From Ramlibacter sp. (lineage in GTDB: Bacteria > Pseudomonadota > Gammaproteobacteria > Burkholderiales > Burkholderiaceae_C), in the NCBI GenBank assembly GCA_012729605.1, contig JAAYCV010000092.1, positions 1 through 64,000 on the forward strand: DNA of 64,000 nucleotides, given 5' to 3'. Positions 18,892 to 28,082 of this stretch are shown one piece after another (position 1 is the first letter of the stretch; each line of letters starts with the position of its first letter). The notes beneath the pieces were generated by a model, which was not told the origin of the DNA, made no database searches, and saw nothing but the letters and a program-made list of their open reading frames with translations. The position numbers were made by a program, and so were the translations under genes.

Positions 18892-20694
18892 ATGTACCAG
18901 TATTCCGATTTCGACCAGTCCTTTATCGAACAGCGCGCGGCACAGTACCGCCATCAGCTGGAGCGCCATCTGCGCGGCGAGCTGCCCGATGCCGAATTCC
19001 GCCCGCTGCGCCTGCAGAACGGCTGGTATATCCAGCGCTACGCGCCCATGCTGCGCGTCGCCGTGCCCTATGGCGAGATCGCCAGCCGCCAGCTGCGCGC
19101 GCTGGCCCGCATCGCACGCGAGTTTGACAAGCCTTCCGACGAGTTGCTGCAGCATGCGCAAGCCACACAAGATGCGCTGCAGGCCTCGCAGCCCGGCACC
19201 CTGGACGCCCCGCTGCTGCGCTACGGCTACGGCCACTTCACCACCCGCACCAATGTGCAATACAACTGGATCCCGCTGGAGAAAAGTGCCGATGTCATGG
19301 ATCTGCTGGCCAGCGTGCAGATGCACGGCATCCAGACCAGTGGCAACTGCATCCGCAACCTGAACGCCGACGACCTGGCCGGCATCGCGCCGGACGAGAT
19401 CGCCGATCCGCGCCCGTTTGCCGAGATCCTGCGCCAGTGGAGCACGCTGCACCCGGAGTTCGCCTTCCTGCCGCGCAAGTTCAAGATTTCCCTCACCGGC
19501 GGCCAGGAAGACCGCGCCGCCACGCACTGGTATGACGTTGGCCTGAAGCTGCGCCACAATGATGCCGGCGAGCTCGGCTTTGCCGTCAGCGTCGGTGGTG
19601 GCATGGGCCGCACGCCGGTGATCAGCCCGACGATCCGCGAGTTCCTGCCCTGGTCGCAGTTGCTGAACTACCTCGAAGCCGTGATCCGTGTCTACAACCA
19701 GTACGGCCGCCGCGACAACGCCTGGAAGGCACGCATCAAGATCCTGGTGAAGGCCGAAGGCCAGCGCTTCATCGATGCGGTCGAGGCCGAATACGCCAAC
19801 ATCCTGGAGCAGGATGGCGCCCCGCACACCATCACCGAAGCCGAACTGGAGCGCGTCACCGCCTGCTTTGTGCAGCCCGAGCTGCGCCCGAGTGGCCTGA
19901 CGGCAACTATCGATACGCAAGGCCAGGCCTACCAGCGCTGGCTGCAGCGCAACGTGCGTGCGCACCGCCTGCCGCAGCTGCGCGTGGTCGGCCTGTCGTT
20001 CAAGCGCCCCGGCTTTGCCCCGGGCGATGCCGATGGCGACACGCTGGACGCCGTGGCCCAGTTGGCCGATACCTTCAGCGCCGGCGAAGCGCGCCTGACG
20101 CACGAACAGAACCTGGTGCTGCCCTGGGTGCACGAAAGCGACCTGCCAGCCCTGTACGAACAGGCCAAGGCGCTCGGTCTGGCGCAGCCGAACATCGGCC
20201 TGCTGACCGACATGATTGCCTGCCCCGGCGGCGACTTCTGCGCACTCGCCAACGCACGCTCGATTCCGGTGGCGGCCGCCCTGACCGAGCGCTACCAGGA
20301 CCTGGACGAACTCTGGGACCTGGGCGAAATCGACCTGCATATCAGCGGCTGCATCAACTCCTGCGGCCACCACCACAGCGGCCATATCGGCATCCTGGGC
20401 GTGGACAAGGACGGCAAGGAGTGGTACCAGATCACGCTCGGCGGTGCCGATGGCTCCGCGCTGTCTGGCGCGGCCCAGCCGGGCAAGGTGGTCGGCCCGT
20501 CCTTCAGCGCGGCCGAGGTGCCAGATGTGGTCGAGGCGATTCTCGACACCTACCGCACGCTACGCGAACCGGGCGAACGCTTTATCCAGACACTGCGCCG
20601 CGCCGGGCTGGATCCGTTCAAGGCTGCGGCCAATGCCGCCCGCTTCGTGCCTGCCGGCCACGCCGCCAGCAAGTCTGAAACCGCTACCGCCTGA
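18892..20694 (+). CDS. cysI: sulfite reductase hemoprotein
   Basis: 600-residue siroheme / [4Fe-4S] enzyme of the nitrite/sulfite reductase family that reduces sulfite to sulfide with six electrons. Cluster and siroheme ligands are visible as ACPGGDFC and GCINSCGHHHSGHIG near residues 445-505. Two ferredoxin-like repeats precede them (GHFTTRTNVQYNWIPL and NLVLPWVHE). The sulfite assignment over nitrite comes from the operon: DUF934, cysH, cysD and cysN follow on the same strand. No flavoprotein subunit (CysJ) is present, so electrons may come from ferredoxin. Confidence 0.92.
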   Translation: MYQYSDFDQSFIEQRAAQYRHQLERHLRGELPDAEFRPLRLQNGWYIQRYAPMLRVAVPYGEIASRQLRALARIAREFDKPSDELLQHAQATQDALQASQPGTLDAPLLRYGYGHFTTRTNVQYNWIPLEKSADVMDLLASVQMHGIQTSGNCIRNLNADDLAGIAPDEIADPRPFAEILRQWSTLHPEFAFLPRKFKISLTGGQEDRAATHWYDVGLKLRHNDAGELGFAVSVGGGMGRTPVISPTIREFLPWSQLLNYLEAVIRVYNQYGRRDNAWKARIKILVKAEGQRFIDAVEAEYANILEQDGAPHTITEAELERVTACFVQPELRPSGLTATIDTQGQAYQRWLQRNVRAHRLPQLRVVGLSFKRPGFAPGDADGDTLDAVAQLADTFSAGEARLTHEQNLVLPWVHESDLPALYEQAKALGLAQPNIGLLTDMIACPGGDFCALANARSIPVAAALTERYQDLDELWDLGEIDLHISGCINSCGHHHSGHIGILGVDKDGKEWYQITLGGADGSALSGAAQPGKVVGPSFSAAEVPDVVEAILDTYRTLREPGERFIQTLRRAGLDPFKAAANAARFVPAGHAASKSETATA

Positions 20695-20703
20695 TTGCCT
20701 GCC

Positions 20704-21105
20704 ATGACCACCACCACCCTCCGCCTGATCCCCGCCGACCAGTACCAGCCCGAAGCCACCGCCCTGCTGGCGCTGCCCAATGATGCCGATCCCCTGACGA
20801 CCGACCTGGATGGCATCCATGTCATCGTGCTGGATTTCCCGGTATTTACTGATGGCCGCGCCTTCAGCCAGGCCCAGCTGCTGCGCCGCCGCCGCGAGTT
20901 CAACGGCACGCTGCGTGCCAGCGGCGACATCCTGATCGACCAGCTGCAACAGCTGCAGCGCTGCGGTTTCGATGAGGCCGTGCTGCGTGCCGACCAGGAT
21001 CTGGGGCAGGCGCGCCAGCTGCTGGCCATGTACGAACAGGGCTTCTACCAGGGTGACGCACACCAGCCGGCACCGCGCTTCATCTCGGAAGACGCATCGG
21101 CATGA
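20704..21105 (+). CDS. DUF934 family protein of the cys operon
   Basis: 133-residue soluble protein of the DUF934 family, commonly placed right after cysI in proteobacteria and sometimes annotated as an oxidoreductase for sulfite reduction. It has an acidic N-terminal half and the family core LDFPVFTDGRAFSQAQLLRRRREF-like region (about residues 45-66), then GDILIDQLQQLQRCGFDEAVL. No cofactor motif and no Cys cluster are seen, so a redox role is unproven. The ATG at 20704 is 9 bases after cysI; its end overlaps cysH as ATGA. Confidence 0.85.
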   Translation: MTTTTLRLIPADQYQPEATALLALPNDADPLTTDLDGIHVIVLDFPVFTDGRAFSQAQLLRRRREFNGTLRASGDILIDQLQQLQRCGFDEAVLRADQDLGQARQLLAMYEQGFYQGDAHQPAPRFISEDASA

Positions 21106-21857
21106 GCAGCTCCGCCTTTACCCCTGCAGCCTCGCAGCCAGCCACTGCCTTGTACAACCAGCCCTCGGCGGAATACGCCGAGCACCTGCACCAGGCACTC
21201 GACACACTGCACGCCGCCGTGGCCGAATTTGGTGCCGCCCATATCATCCAGGCCAACAGCCTGGGCGCGGAAGACGTGGTATTGCACCACCTGATCGAAC
21301 GCGCCGGCCTGGGCATTCCGGGCTTTGTGCTGCAAACCGGCCAGCTGCATCCGGAAACGCTGGCCTTGCTGCAGCATGTGCAGCAGCACAGCCAGGTTCC
21401 GGTCGAGGTGTTCGAACCAGTCGCCGAACACGCCATTGCCTTTGTCCAGCGCGAAGGCCAGGATGCCATGTACCAGAGCATCGCGCTGCGCAAGGCCTGC
21501 TGCCAGATCCGCAAGATGGAGCCGCTGGCGCGCGCCCTGGACGGCAAGGCGGCCTGGATCACCGGCCTGCGCCGGGAGCAATCCGGTGCCCGCGCCGAAG
21601 TGCCGCTGCGCGATGCCAGCGAAGCCGGCAAGCCTGTCAAGCTGAACCCGCTGGCCAACTGGACCTGGGGCGATGTCTGGCACTACATCGCCAGCCACGG
21701 CGTGCGCTACAACCCGCTGCACGACCAGTTCTACCCGAGCATCGGCTGCGCCCCCTGCACCCGCGCCATCAGCCTGGGCGAGGATTTCCGCGCCGGCCGC
21801 TGGTGGTGGGAAGACGACAACGCCAAGGAATGTGGCCTGCACGTCAAACAGGCCTGA
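21102..21857 (+). CDS. cysH: assimilatory adenylyl-sulfate (APS) reductase
   Basis: 251-residue reductase giving sulfite and AMP from APS. It has the PAPS/APS-reductase ATP pyrophosphatase fold (NSLGAEDVVLHHLI) and four cluster cysteines, KACCQIRK and SIGCAPCTR. These mark the [4Fe-4S] APS-type enzyme, not the cluster-free PAPS enzyme of E. coli. The catalytic Cys is in KECGLH near the C-terminus. This agrees with the absence of an APS kinase (CysC) in the operon. Start overlaps DUF934 by 4 bases. Confidence 0.95.
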   Translation: MSSSAFTPAASQPATALYNQPSAEYAEHLHQALDTLHAAVAEFGAAHIIQANSLGAEDVVLHHLIERAGLGIPGFVLQTGQLHPETLALLQHVQQHSQVPVEVFEPVAEHAIAFVQREGQDAMYQSIALRKACCQIRKMEPLARALDGKAAWITGLRREQSGARAEVPLRDASEAGKPVKLNPLANWTWGDVWHYIASHGVRYNPLHDQFYPSIGCAPCTRAISLGEDFRAGRWWWEDDNAKECGLHVKQA

Positions 21858-21887
21858 ATCGCCATGCATCTTTCACAGGAATCTGCC

Positions 21888-22823
21888 ATGAATGCCCCCC
21901 TGCCCCTGCACGCGCTGGATGCGCCGCTGAGCCATGCCCATCTTGACGCGCTGGAGGAAGAAACCATCTTCCTGCTGCGCGAAGTCGCCGCCGTGTTCGA
22001 GCGCCCGACGCTGCTGTTTTCCGGCGGCAAGGATTCGCTGGTGATGCTGCACTGTGCCGAAAAAGCCTTTGGCCGCGGCCGCCTGCCCTACCCGCTGCTG
22101 ATGATCGACACCGGCCACAACTTCCCCGAAGTTACGGCCTTCCGCGACCAGCGTGCGCAGGAACTGGGCGCCGACCTGATCGTGCGCAGCGTGGAAGATT
22201 CCATGGCGCGCGGCACGGTCCGCCTGTCGCGCCCGGACGAAAGCCGCAACGCGCACCAGTCGGTCACGCTGCTCGAAGCAATCGAGGAATTCCGCTTCGA
22301 TGCCCTGATTGGCGGTGCCCGCCGCGACGAGGAAAAGGCGCGCGCCAAGGAGCGCATCTTCAGCCACCGCGACAGCTTCGGCCAGTGGCAGCCCAAGCAA
22401 CAGCGCCCGGAACTCTGGACCCTGTTCAACACGCGCCTGCAACCCGGCGAACACTTCCGCGTGTTCCCGATCAGCAACTGGACCGAACTCGACGTCTGGC
22501 AATACATCGCACGCGAGAACATCGCCCTGCCGCCGCTCTACTACGCGCACCAGCGCGAGGTGGTGGAACGCCGTGGCCTGCTGGTACCGGTCACGCCGCT
22601 GACCCCGCCGCGTGACGGCGAAGTGGTGCAGACCCGCACCGTGCGCTTCCGCACTGTCGGCGACATCACCTGCACCTGCCCGGTGGAAAGCCCGGCCGCC
22701 AGCGCGCTCGACATCGTGCGTGAAACCGTACAGGCCAACGTCAGCGAACGCGGCGCTACCCGCATGGACGACCAGACCAGCGACGCCAGCATGGAAAAAC
22801 GCAAACTGGAAGGATATTTCTGA
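21888..22823 (+). CDS. cysD: sulfate adenylyltransferase subunit 2
   Basis: 311-residue catalytic subunit of ATP sulfurylase, forming APS from sulfate and ATP. PP-loop LLFSGGKDSLVML, then MIDTGHNFPEV, GARRDEEKARAKER and FPISNWTELDVWQYI are conserved. The ATG at 21888 follows CAGGAA; an upstream in-frame ATG at 21864 has no such site. Its stop overlaps the cysN start as TGATG. Confidence 0.96.
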   Translation: MNAPLPLHALDAPLSHAHLDALEEETIFLLREVAAVFERPTLLFSGGKDSLVMLHCAEKAFGRGRLPYPLLMIDTGHNFPEVTAFRDQRAQELGADLIVRSVEDSMARGTVRLSRPDESRNAHQSVTLLEAIEEFRFDALIGGARRDEEKARAKERIFSHRDSFGQWQPKQQRPELWTLFNTRLQPGEHFRVFPISNWTELDVWQYIARENIALPPLYYAHQREVVERRGLLVPVTPLTPPRDGEVVQTRTVRFRTVGDITCTCPVESPAASALDIVRETVQANVSERGATRMDDQTSDASMEKRKLEGYF

Positions 22824-24172
22824 TGAGCACCCTCACCACCGAACGCCCCGTCCTGGCCGACACCCAGGCCAGCACCGCCTCCGCCCTGCGTTTCATCACC
22901 TGCGGCAGTGTCGATGACGGCAAGAGCACCCTGATCGGCCGCCTGCTGCTGGACAGCCGCTCCGTGCTGCAGGACCAGCTGGCCCACGTCACGCACCAGG
23001 CCAGCGGCCAGATCAACGCCGCCGAACTGGCGCGCCTGACCGACGGCCTGCAGGCCGAGCGCGAACAGGGCATCACCATCGATGTCGCCTGGCGCTACTT
23101 CGCCACGCCGCAGCGCAAGTTCATCATTGGCGATGCGCCTGGCCACGAGCAGTACACGCGCAACATGGTCACCGCCGCCAGCCAGGCCGATTGCGCCGTG
23201 GTGCTGGTCGATGCCACCAAGCTGGCCTGGGCCGCGACTGGTGACGGCGATCACGCCCTGCTGCCGCAGACGCGCCGCCACGCCCTGCTGGCGCAGCTGC
23301 TGCGCGTGCCGCACATCGTGTTTGCCATCAACAAGCTTGATGCCGTGGCCGATGCCAGCGCGGTCTACACGCGGATCCGCAGCGCATTGCAGACCTTCGC
23401 CGATGAGGCTGGCCTGGATGTACGCGCCATCATTCCCGTTTCCGCCCTGACTGGCTGGAACGTGGTCGATCGCCATGCCGACTGGGCCGGCTACCAGGGC
23501 CCGGCCCTGCTCGAGCTGCTGGAACAGCTGCCGCGTGAACCACACGCCACCCAGCTGCCGGCCGCCCTGCCGGTGCAATGGGTCGAATCCAACTCCGCCA
23601 GCAGTGATACCGACCGCAGCCGCCGCGTACTCTGGGGCCGCATCGCCGAAGGCACGCTCCAGCCCGGCGACAGCGTCCAGGTCTTCCCGAGTGGTCAGCA
23701 TGCCACCGTCGTGAAGTTGCTGGATCACGGTCGCCGTCCGCTGGAACAGGCGGCGGCACCGGCCAGCACCGGCGTGATCCTGGATCGTGAACTCGATATC
23801 TCGCGCGGCGACTGGCTGCTGGCTGCCGGCGCCCCGCGTCCGCGCAACCAGTTCAGCGCCACCATCGCCTGGCTCGATACCGAGCCGCTGCAGGTCGGCC
23901 GCGTCTACTGGGCCCTGCACGGTCACCGCTGGATCAAGGCCAAGGTCACGCGCATCACGCACCAGCTCGACATCCACACGCTGCAGACACAGGAGGCCAG
24001 CCAGCTCGCCGCCAACGCCATCGGCCAGGTCGAACTGACGCTGCAGGCAGCGATTCCGCTGCAGCCCTACGCACTCAGCCGCAGCCAGGGCGCGATGATC
24101 CTGGTCGACAGTGCCAGCAACGCCACCGCAGCCGCGTTGCTGGTACAGGCCGAGGTCGAAGAAGACTTCTGA
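22823..24172 (+). CDS. cysN: sulfate adenylyltransferase subunit 1 (GTPase)
   Basis: 449-residue GTPase that drives CysD-catalysed sulfate activation. G motifs: GSVDDGKSTLIGRLL (G1), DAPGHEQYTRNM (G3) and INKLDAV (G4). Translation-factor-like beta-barrel domains follow from about residue 235. It ends at about residue 449 without the fused APS kinase domain found in CysNC proteins, matching the APS-reducing CysH upstream. Last gene of the cys block; a 144-base gap separates it from fdxA. Confidence 0.95.
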   Translation: MSTLTTERPVLADTQASTASALRFITCGSVDDGKSTLIGRLLLDSRSVLQDQLAHVTHQASGQINAAELARLTDGLQAEREQGITIDVAWRYFATPQRKFIIGDAPGHEQYTRNMVTAASQADCAVVLVDATKLAWAATGDGDHALLPQTRRHALLAQLLRVPHIVFAINKLDAVADASAVYTRIRSALQTFADEAGLDVRAIIPVSALTGWNVVDRHADWAGYQGPALLELLEQLPREPHATQLPAALPVQWVESNSASSDTDRSRRVLWGRIAEGTLQPGDSVQVFPSGQHATVVKLLDHGRRPLEQAAAPASTGVILDRELDISRGDWLLAAGAPRPRNQFSATIAWLDTEPLQVGRVYWALHGHRWIKAKVTRITHQLDIHTLQTQEASQLAANAIGQVELTLQAAIPLQPYALSRSQGAMILVDSASNATAAALLVQAEVEEDF

Positions 24173-24316
24173 AGCTTGATCCAGGACAAAAGCTGCCGCA
24201 ACATCCCTTTACAGCGTAGTCTTATCGTGCGAAAGCCGAAGGCAGATCGTTAGAATATAGGGTAAACGGCATCTGTTCCTGCCCTGTCTTTCTGTATCCA
24301 TTTTCCGAGAACTCCC

Positions 24317-24646
24317 ATGACCCACGTTGTCACCGAAGCCTGTATCCGCTGCAAATACACCGACTGCGTCGATGTCTGCCCGGTGGACTGCTTCCGCGAA
24401 GGCCCCAACTTCCTGACCATCGATCCCGACGAATGCATCGACTGCGCCGTCTGCATCCCGGAGTGCCCGGTCTGCGCCATTTACGCCGAAGAAGACACGC
24501 CGGCTGACCAGCAGCACATGATCAAGCTGAACGCCGAACTGGCGCGCCTGCCCGGCTGGAAGACCATCACCCGCCGCAAGGAGCCGCTGCCCGACCACGA
24601 AGAGTGGAAGGACCGCACCGACAAGCTGGGCGAACTGCAGCGCTGA
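24317..24646 (+). CDS. fdxA: seven-iron ferredoxin FdxA
   Basis: 109-residue ferredoxin with one [3Fe-4S] and one [4Fe-4S] cluster. N-terminal cysteines are in [18 protein letters not shown] and the second set in [14 protein letters not shown]-terminal extension of about 50 residues ([18 protein letters not shown]) is typical of proteobacterial FdxA. It lies between the sulfate assimilation genes and a ferredoxin-NADP reductase on the same strand, so it is a plausible donor to CysI, although FdxA is widespread and may serve other partners. Confidence 0.95.
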   Translation: MTHVVTEACIRCKYTDCVDVCPVDCFREGPNFLTIDPDECIDCAVCIPECPVCAIYAEEDTPADQQHMIKLNAELARLPGWKTITRRKEPLPDHEEWKDRTDKLGELQR

Positions 24647-24734
24647 TTCCCGTCTCCGCTTCTGCTTTCTCCCCCTGTGCGACGGCCTTGTCCGTCGCCA
24701 TTTCTTTTCTGGCGGCCGCACACCGCCCCATGCC

Positions 24735-25805
24735 ATGACTGCTGTACGCCCCTTCGCCAATCCGATCGAAACCGATGCCGTGATCATCGGCGCCGGCCCG
24801 GTCGGCCTGTTCCAGATCTTCGAACTGGGCCTGCTCGAGGTCAAGGCCCACATCATCGACTCGCTCGCCTACCCCGGCGGCCAGCCGATCGAGCTCTATC
24901 CCGACAAGCCGATCTATGACATCCCGGCCATCCCGATCTGCACCGGCAAGGAGCTGACCGATGCCCTGCTCAAGCAGACCGAGCCCTTTGGTGCCACCTA
25001 CCACATGGGCCAGGAAGTCTCGGTCGTCGAAAAGCAGGAAGACGGCCGCTTCTTTGTCGAGACCAGCAAGGGCACGCGCTTTCTGACCAAGACCATCTTC
25101 ATTGCAGCCGGCGTCGGTGCCTTCCAGCCGCGCACACTCAAGGTTGAAGGCCTGGACAAGTTCGAAGGCAGTCAGCTGTTCTACCGCGTGCGTGACCCGC
25201 AGCAATACGCCGGCAAGAACCTGGTGATCGTCGGCGGCGGCGATTCCGCCTTGGACTGGGTGCTCAACTTCGTCGAAGGCGAGCACAAGGCCGAAAGCGT
25301 GATCCTGATCCACCGCCGTGACGGTTTCCGCGCCGCGCCGGCCAGCGTCGCGCGCATGAAGGAGCTGTGCGAACAGTTCGAAATGCAGTTCATCGTCGGC
25401 CAGGTCACCGGCTACGAGGAAGAAGACAACGTGCTCAAGGCGGTCAAGGTCACCGGTGGCGATGGCATCACGCGCAGTGTGCCGCTGGATGTGCTGATGG
25501 TGTTCTTCGGCCTGTCACCCAAGCTCGGCCCGATCGCCGACTGGGGCCTGGAAATCGAACGAAAGCAGCTGGTGGTCGATACCGAGAAATTCTCCACCAG
25601 CGAACCCGGCATCTTCGCCGTGGGCGACATCAACACCTATCCCGGCAAGAAGAAGCTGATCCTGTCCGGCTTCCACGAATGTGCCCTGGCCGCCTTCGGC
25701 GCCATGGATATCATCTTCCCGGAAAAGAAGGTGTTCCTGCAGTACACCACCACCAGTCCCAAGCTGCACAAGGTGTTGGGTCTGGAAATGCCGAATTTCG
25801 ACTGA
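24735..25805 (+). CDS. ferredoxin-NADP reductase, thioredoxin-reductase-like type
   Basis: 356-residue flavoprotein with the FAD motif [14 protein letters not shown] at the N-terminus and the NADPH motif [12 protein letters not shown] near residue 165, and GIFAVGDIN for FAD near residue 293. It lacks the Cys-x-x-Cys of thioredoxin reductase, which places it in the YumC/FNR2 type. Expected to pass electrons between NADPH and ferredoxin; fdxA is 88 bases upstream. Followed by a strong bidirectional terminator. Confidence 0.88.
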   Translation: MTAVRPFANPIETDAVIIGAGPVGLFQIFELGLLEVKAHIIDSLAYPGGQPIELYPDKPIYDIPAIPICTGKELTDALLKQTEPFGATYHMGQEVSVVEKQEDGRFFVETSKGTRFLTKTIFIAAGVGAFQPRTLKVEGLDKFEGSQLFYRVRDPQQYAGKNLVIVGGGDSALDWVLNFVEGEHKAESVILIHRRDGFRAAPASVARMKELCEQFEMQFIVGQVTGYEEEDNVLKAVKVTGGDGITRSVPLDVLMVFFGLSPKLGPIADWGLEIERKQLVVDTEKFSTSEPGIFAVGDINTYPGKKKLILSGFHECALAAFGAMDIIFPEKKVFLQYTTTSPKLHKVLGLEMPNFD

Positions 25806-25828
25806 TCCGATCCCGTTCGGGAATCCAT

Positions 25829-25862
25829 GCAAAAAGGCCTGTATCACTACAGGCCTTTTTGC
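25829..25862. terminator. bidirectional terminator between FNR and thiD
   Basis: 15-bp perfect stem (25829-25843 with 25848-25862) that includes A5 and T5 arms, with a TCAC loop. It can end the plus-strand FNR transcript and the minus-strand thiD transcript. Confidence 0.92.
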
Positions 25863-25883
25863 TGCGCATGGGCTGCTGCCGGT

Positions 25884-26723
25884 TTACAGCCGCATCAGGC
25901 GCATCGCCTTCGGATGCGAGGCATGGTTCAGCGGGCCGTTATTCGCCTGGCCGGTCTGGACCTGTGCCCCATTGATCAGCGCAAAACGCACATAGCTGCG
26001 CGCCAGCTTCACCGCATCGGCCAGCTCCTCGCCCAGCGCCAGGTAACTGGCCATCGCCGACGACAGCGTGCAGCCGGTGCCATGCGTATTCGGCGTGGCT
26101 ATGCGCGTATCGCGGAACAGCAGCTCGCTGCCGTCCTCCTGCAGCAGCACATCCACCACCTCGTCACCCGACAGATGGCCGCCCTTGATCAACACGGCAC
26201 GCGCGCCCATCGCCTGCAGCTCGCGTGCGCCCTGCTGCATGTCCTCCACCGATGCCAGTGTGCGTCCGAGCAGCATGCCGGCCTCATCCAGGTTCGGCGT
26301 GATCACGCTGGCCAGCGGGAACAGCTGCTCCACCATCAGCGCCATGGTCCGGTTTTCCATCAGCGCCGCACCGCTGGTCGCCACCATCACCGGATCCAGC
26401 ACGACAAACTCGCACGGATGGCGACGCAAGGCATCGGCCACGCAGCTCACCACCTCGGGCGCATGCAGCATGCCGATCTTCACCGCCTCATAGCCGATAT
26501 CTTCCGCCACCGCATCAATCTGCGCGGCCAGCACCTCCACCGGCACCGGATGGATGGCGCGCACGCCCTGCGTATTCTGCGCCGTGATCGCCGTAATTGC
26601 CGTCATGCCATACACGCCCAGCGCCGAGCAGGTTTTCAGGTCGGCCTGTATGCCAGCACCGCCGCCGCTATCGGAACCGGCAATGCTGAGGACGCGGACG
26701 TAGCTGTATTCAAGTTGATTCAT
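25884..26723 (-). CDS. thiD: hydroxymethylpyrimidine (phosphate) kinase
   Basis: 279-residue ribokinase-fold enzyme that phosphorylates HMP and HMP-P for thiamine synthesis. [19 protein letters not shown], then [23 protein letters not shown], and the catalytic [14 protein letters not shown] near residue 215 are all present. It has an AGGTGA ribosome binding site. No other thiamine gene and no TPP riboswitch are visible nearby. The gene directly upstream (23 bases) on the same strand is an unrelated GIY-YIG nuclease gene. Confidence 0.96.
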   Translation of the reverse strand: MNQLEYSYVRVLSIAGSDSGGGAGIQADLKTCSALGVYGMTAITAITAQNTQGVRAIHPVPVEVLAAQIDAVAEDIGYEAVKIGMLHAPEVVSCVADALRRHPCEFVVLDPVMVATSGAALMENRTMALMVEQLFPLASVITPNLDEAGMLLGRTLASVEDMQQGARELQAMGARAVLIKGGHLSGDEVVDVLLQEDGSELLFRDTRIATPNTHGTGCTLSSAMASYLALGEELADAVKLARSYVRFALINGAQVQTGQANNGPLNHASHPKAMRLMRL

Positions 26724-26746
26724 GAAAATTCACCTAGAAAAATGTA

Positions 26747-27730
26747 CTACACAACAAGGTCTGCCAACTGCTTGCAGTGGAACTTGGAGTAAATCGTAGC
26801 CCGCTTACGCATGACACGCAGAGCCAGGCTGGATGCCGCCTGCTGCACGTATGCATGCCCCAAGACATCACACAGCATGTCATGGTCAGACATGAACAAG
26901 GTCACTTGATGCTGCCCTGCATCCCGGTAATCCCGTTGTACAAGCTCAAGAAACGGAAAATTTTCCAGTAGCTTCCTTTCCGATCCAAACTTGCTCCAGA
27001 GAACATTAGACGCAACTGTCACAAACCCCCACATCCGGTCTGGCTGCGAAGCATGGTGTCCCACCACCAGCAACTCCATGACACCAGCGCTCAGACAGAA
27101 CAGGCGTGGCCACGTATTCAGGTTGGTTGATGGCAAGCAGCTGACACTCCAGAACGAGTACTCTGTCCGTCGAGGTGCCGGCAAGCAATGACGAACATAC
27201 CGAGCCAGCAAATCATTCGCCTTTGCGCTCAATGGATGCTGACCGTACCTGTGGAACTTCCTAGCAAACCGCTCCAGCTGCGCTATCGGCAACACAATGG
27301 GTGAGACTAGGTCTGCCGCGTTGAATGCTTCCGGCGACTCCAGCCACTTGTCTTGCTCTTGGGGCAGCAATATCAGATCAAGATCCATCTCTCCGACCAC
27401 ATTGGAAACATGAATCGTGTTGAGGATGACAAGGCCCTCTCTTTCCGCCCGCTCAATCAGATCACGCTCTACGGTATTCAACCTCTCCTTGACGACAGGA
27501 AGGAAAGAGAAACCGCAAATATCGTCATAGTTTTTTCGATGCTGGCCGAAGCGCCGCACGGCATCAACGGCTTGACCGATGTAGAAACGCTCATCAGGGA
27601 ACTCAAGCAGATAGATCCCGCACCGCTTCTTGCTTGCGCCGAACAGGTGAGCCACAGACTTGAGGGTTGCCACTTGATCCGCCGCCGGGAACCCCAGCAT
27701 GGCGTAGAGGTCTGGAGATGCCATCGTCAT
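26747..27730 (-). CDS. GIY-YIG nuclease domain protein of unknown function
   Basis: About 327 residues from the ATG at 27728-27730; a longer frame to 27799 would start in the tail of the tRNA-Asn terminator. Residues ~37-105 form a GIY-YIG domain with every canonical residue: GIY (Tyr40), YIG (Tyr50), Arg60, Glu88 in NTVERDLI and Asn104 in ILNT. The remaining ~220 residues match no domain I recognise and contain several Trp and Cys. Base composition and codon use are visibly more AT-rich than the neighbours, which suggests acquisition. It is wedged between thiD and tRNA-Asn, co-directional with both. Whether it acts in repair, mobility or defence cannot be told. Confidence 0.75.
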   Translation of the reverse strand: MTMASPDLYAMLGFPAADQVATLKSVAHLFGASKKRCGIYLLEFPDERFYIGQAVDAVRRFGQHRKNYDDICGFSFLPVVKERLNTVERDLIERAEREGLVILNTIHVSNVVGEMDLDLILLPQEQDKWLESPEAFNAADLVSPIVLPIAQLERFARKFHRYGQHPLSAKANDLLARYVRHCLPAPRRTEYSFWSVSCLPSTNLNTWPRLFCLSAGVMELLVVGHHASQPDRMWGFVTVASNVLWSKFGSERKLLENFPFLELVQRDYRDAGQHQVTLFMSDHDMLCDVLGHAYVQQAASSLALRVMRKRATIYSKFHCKQLADLVV

Positions 27731-27803
27731 ACAGCGATCATGCCAGTAAATGCCCTGCAATGCTGCGGTAGAGAGATCCAGATCATGACGGGCACGCATT
27801 GAC

Positions 27804-27843
27804 GAAAAAAACGGGCTGCATCCACGATGTGATGCAGCCCGTT
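27804..27843 (-). terminator. terminator of tRNA-Asn
   Basis: 13-bp stem (27810-27822 with 27831-27843) and 8-base loop followed on the minus strand by a T run (27811-27804). It begins 5 bases after the tRNA CCA end. Confidence 0.9.
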
Positions 27844-27847
27844 ACCT

Positions 27848-27923
27848 TGGCTCCTCAACCTGGGCTCGAACCAGGGACCTACGGATTAACAGTCCGGCGC
27901 TCTACCGACTGAGCTATTGAGGA
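27848..27923 (-). tRNA. tRNA-Asn (anticodon GTT)
   Basis: 76 bases including an encoded CCA (27850-27848). The acceptor stem TCCTCAA pairs with TTGAGGA, the discriminator is G, and the T arm (GGTTCGAGCC) and D arm (AGCTCAGTCGGTAGAGC) are standard. The anticodon GTT lies at 27890-27888. Confidence 0.97.
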
Positions 27924-27935
27924 ACAGAAGCAAAG

Positions 27936-27964
27936 ATTATATACCAGCTTTTTGCGTTTTTCCA
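27936..27964 (-). promoter_or_regulatory. promoter of tRNA-Asn
   Basis: Consensus TATAAT at 27941-27936 on the minus strand, 12 bases before the mature tRNA end, with TGGAAA 17 bases further upstream (27964-27959). Confidence 0.7.
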
Positions 27965-28010
27965 GCCCTGCGATGCTTTTTGCGCGCAGCCTCAGTGCCA
28001 GGCAGCACAA

Positions 28011-28036
28011 AAAAGAAATCCTGCCGAAGCAGGATT
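28011..28036 (-). terminator. terminator of phaB
   Basis: 8-bp stem (28017-28024 with 28029-28036), TTCG tetraloop on the minus strand and a T-rich tail (28016-28008). It lies about 50 bases past the phaB stop. Confidence 0.88.
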
Positions 28037-28082
28037 CCGTATCGACTGGCATGACCTGCAAGCAGGCCATGCAGTTGATCGA

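Noticed and set aside
26724-26746. TPP riboswitch upstream of thiD
   Set aside because: Only 23 bases separate thiD from the upstream gene, and no conserved TPP-aptamer sequence is seen.
26724-27923. Integrative element with att sites at tRNA-Asn
   Set aside because: No repeat of the tRNA 3' end was found near the thiD side and there is no integrase gene.
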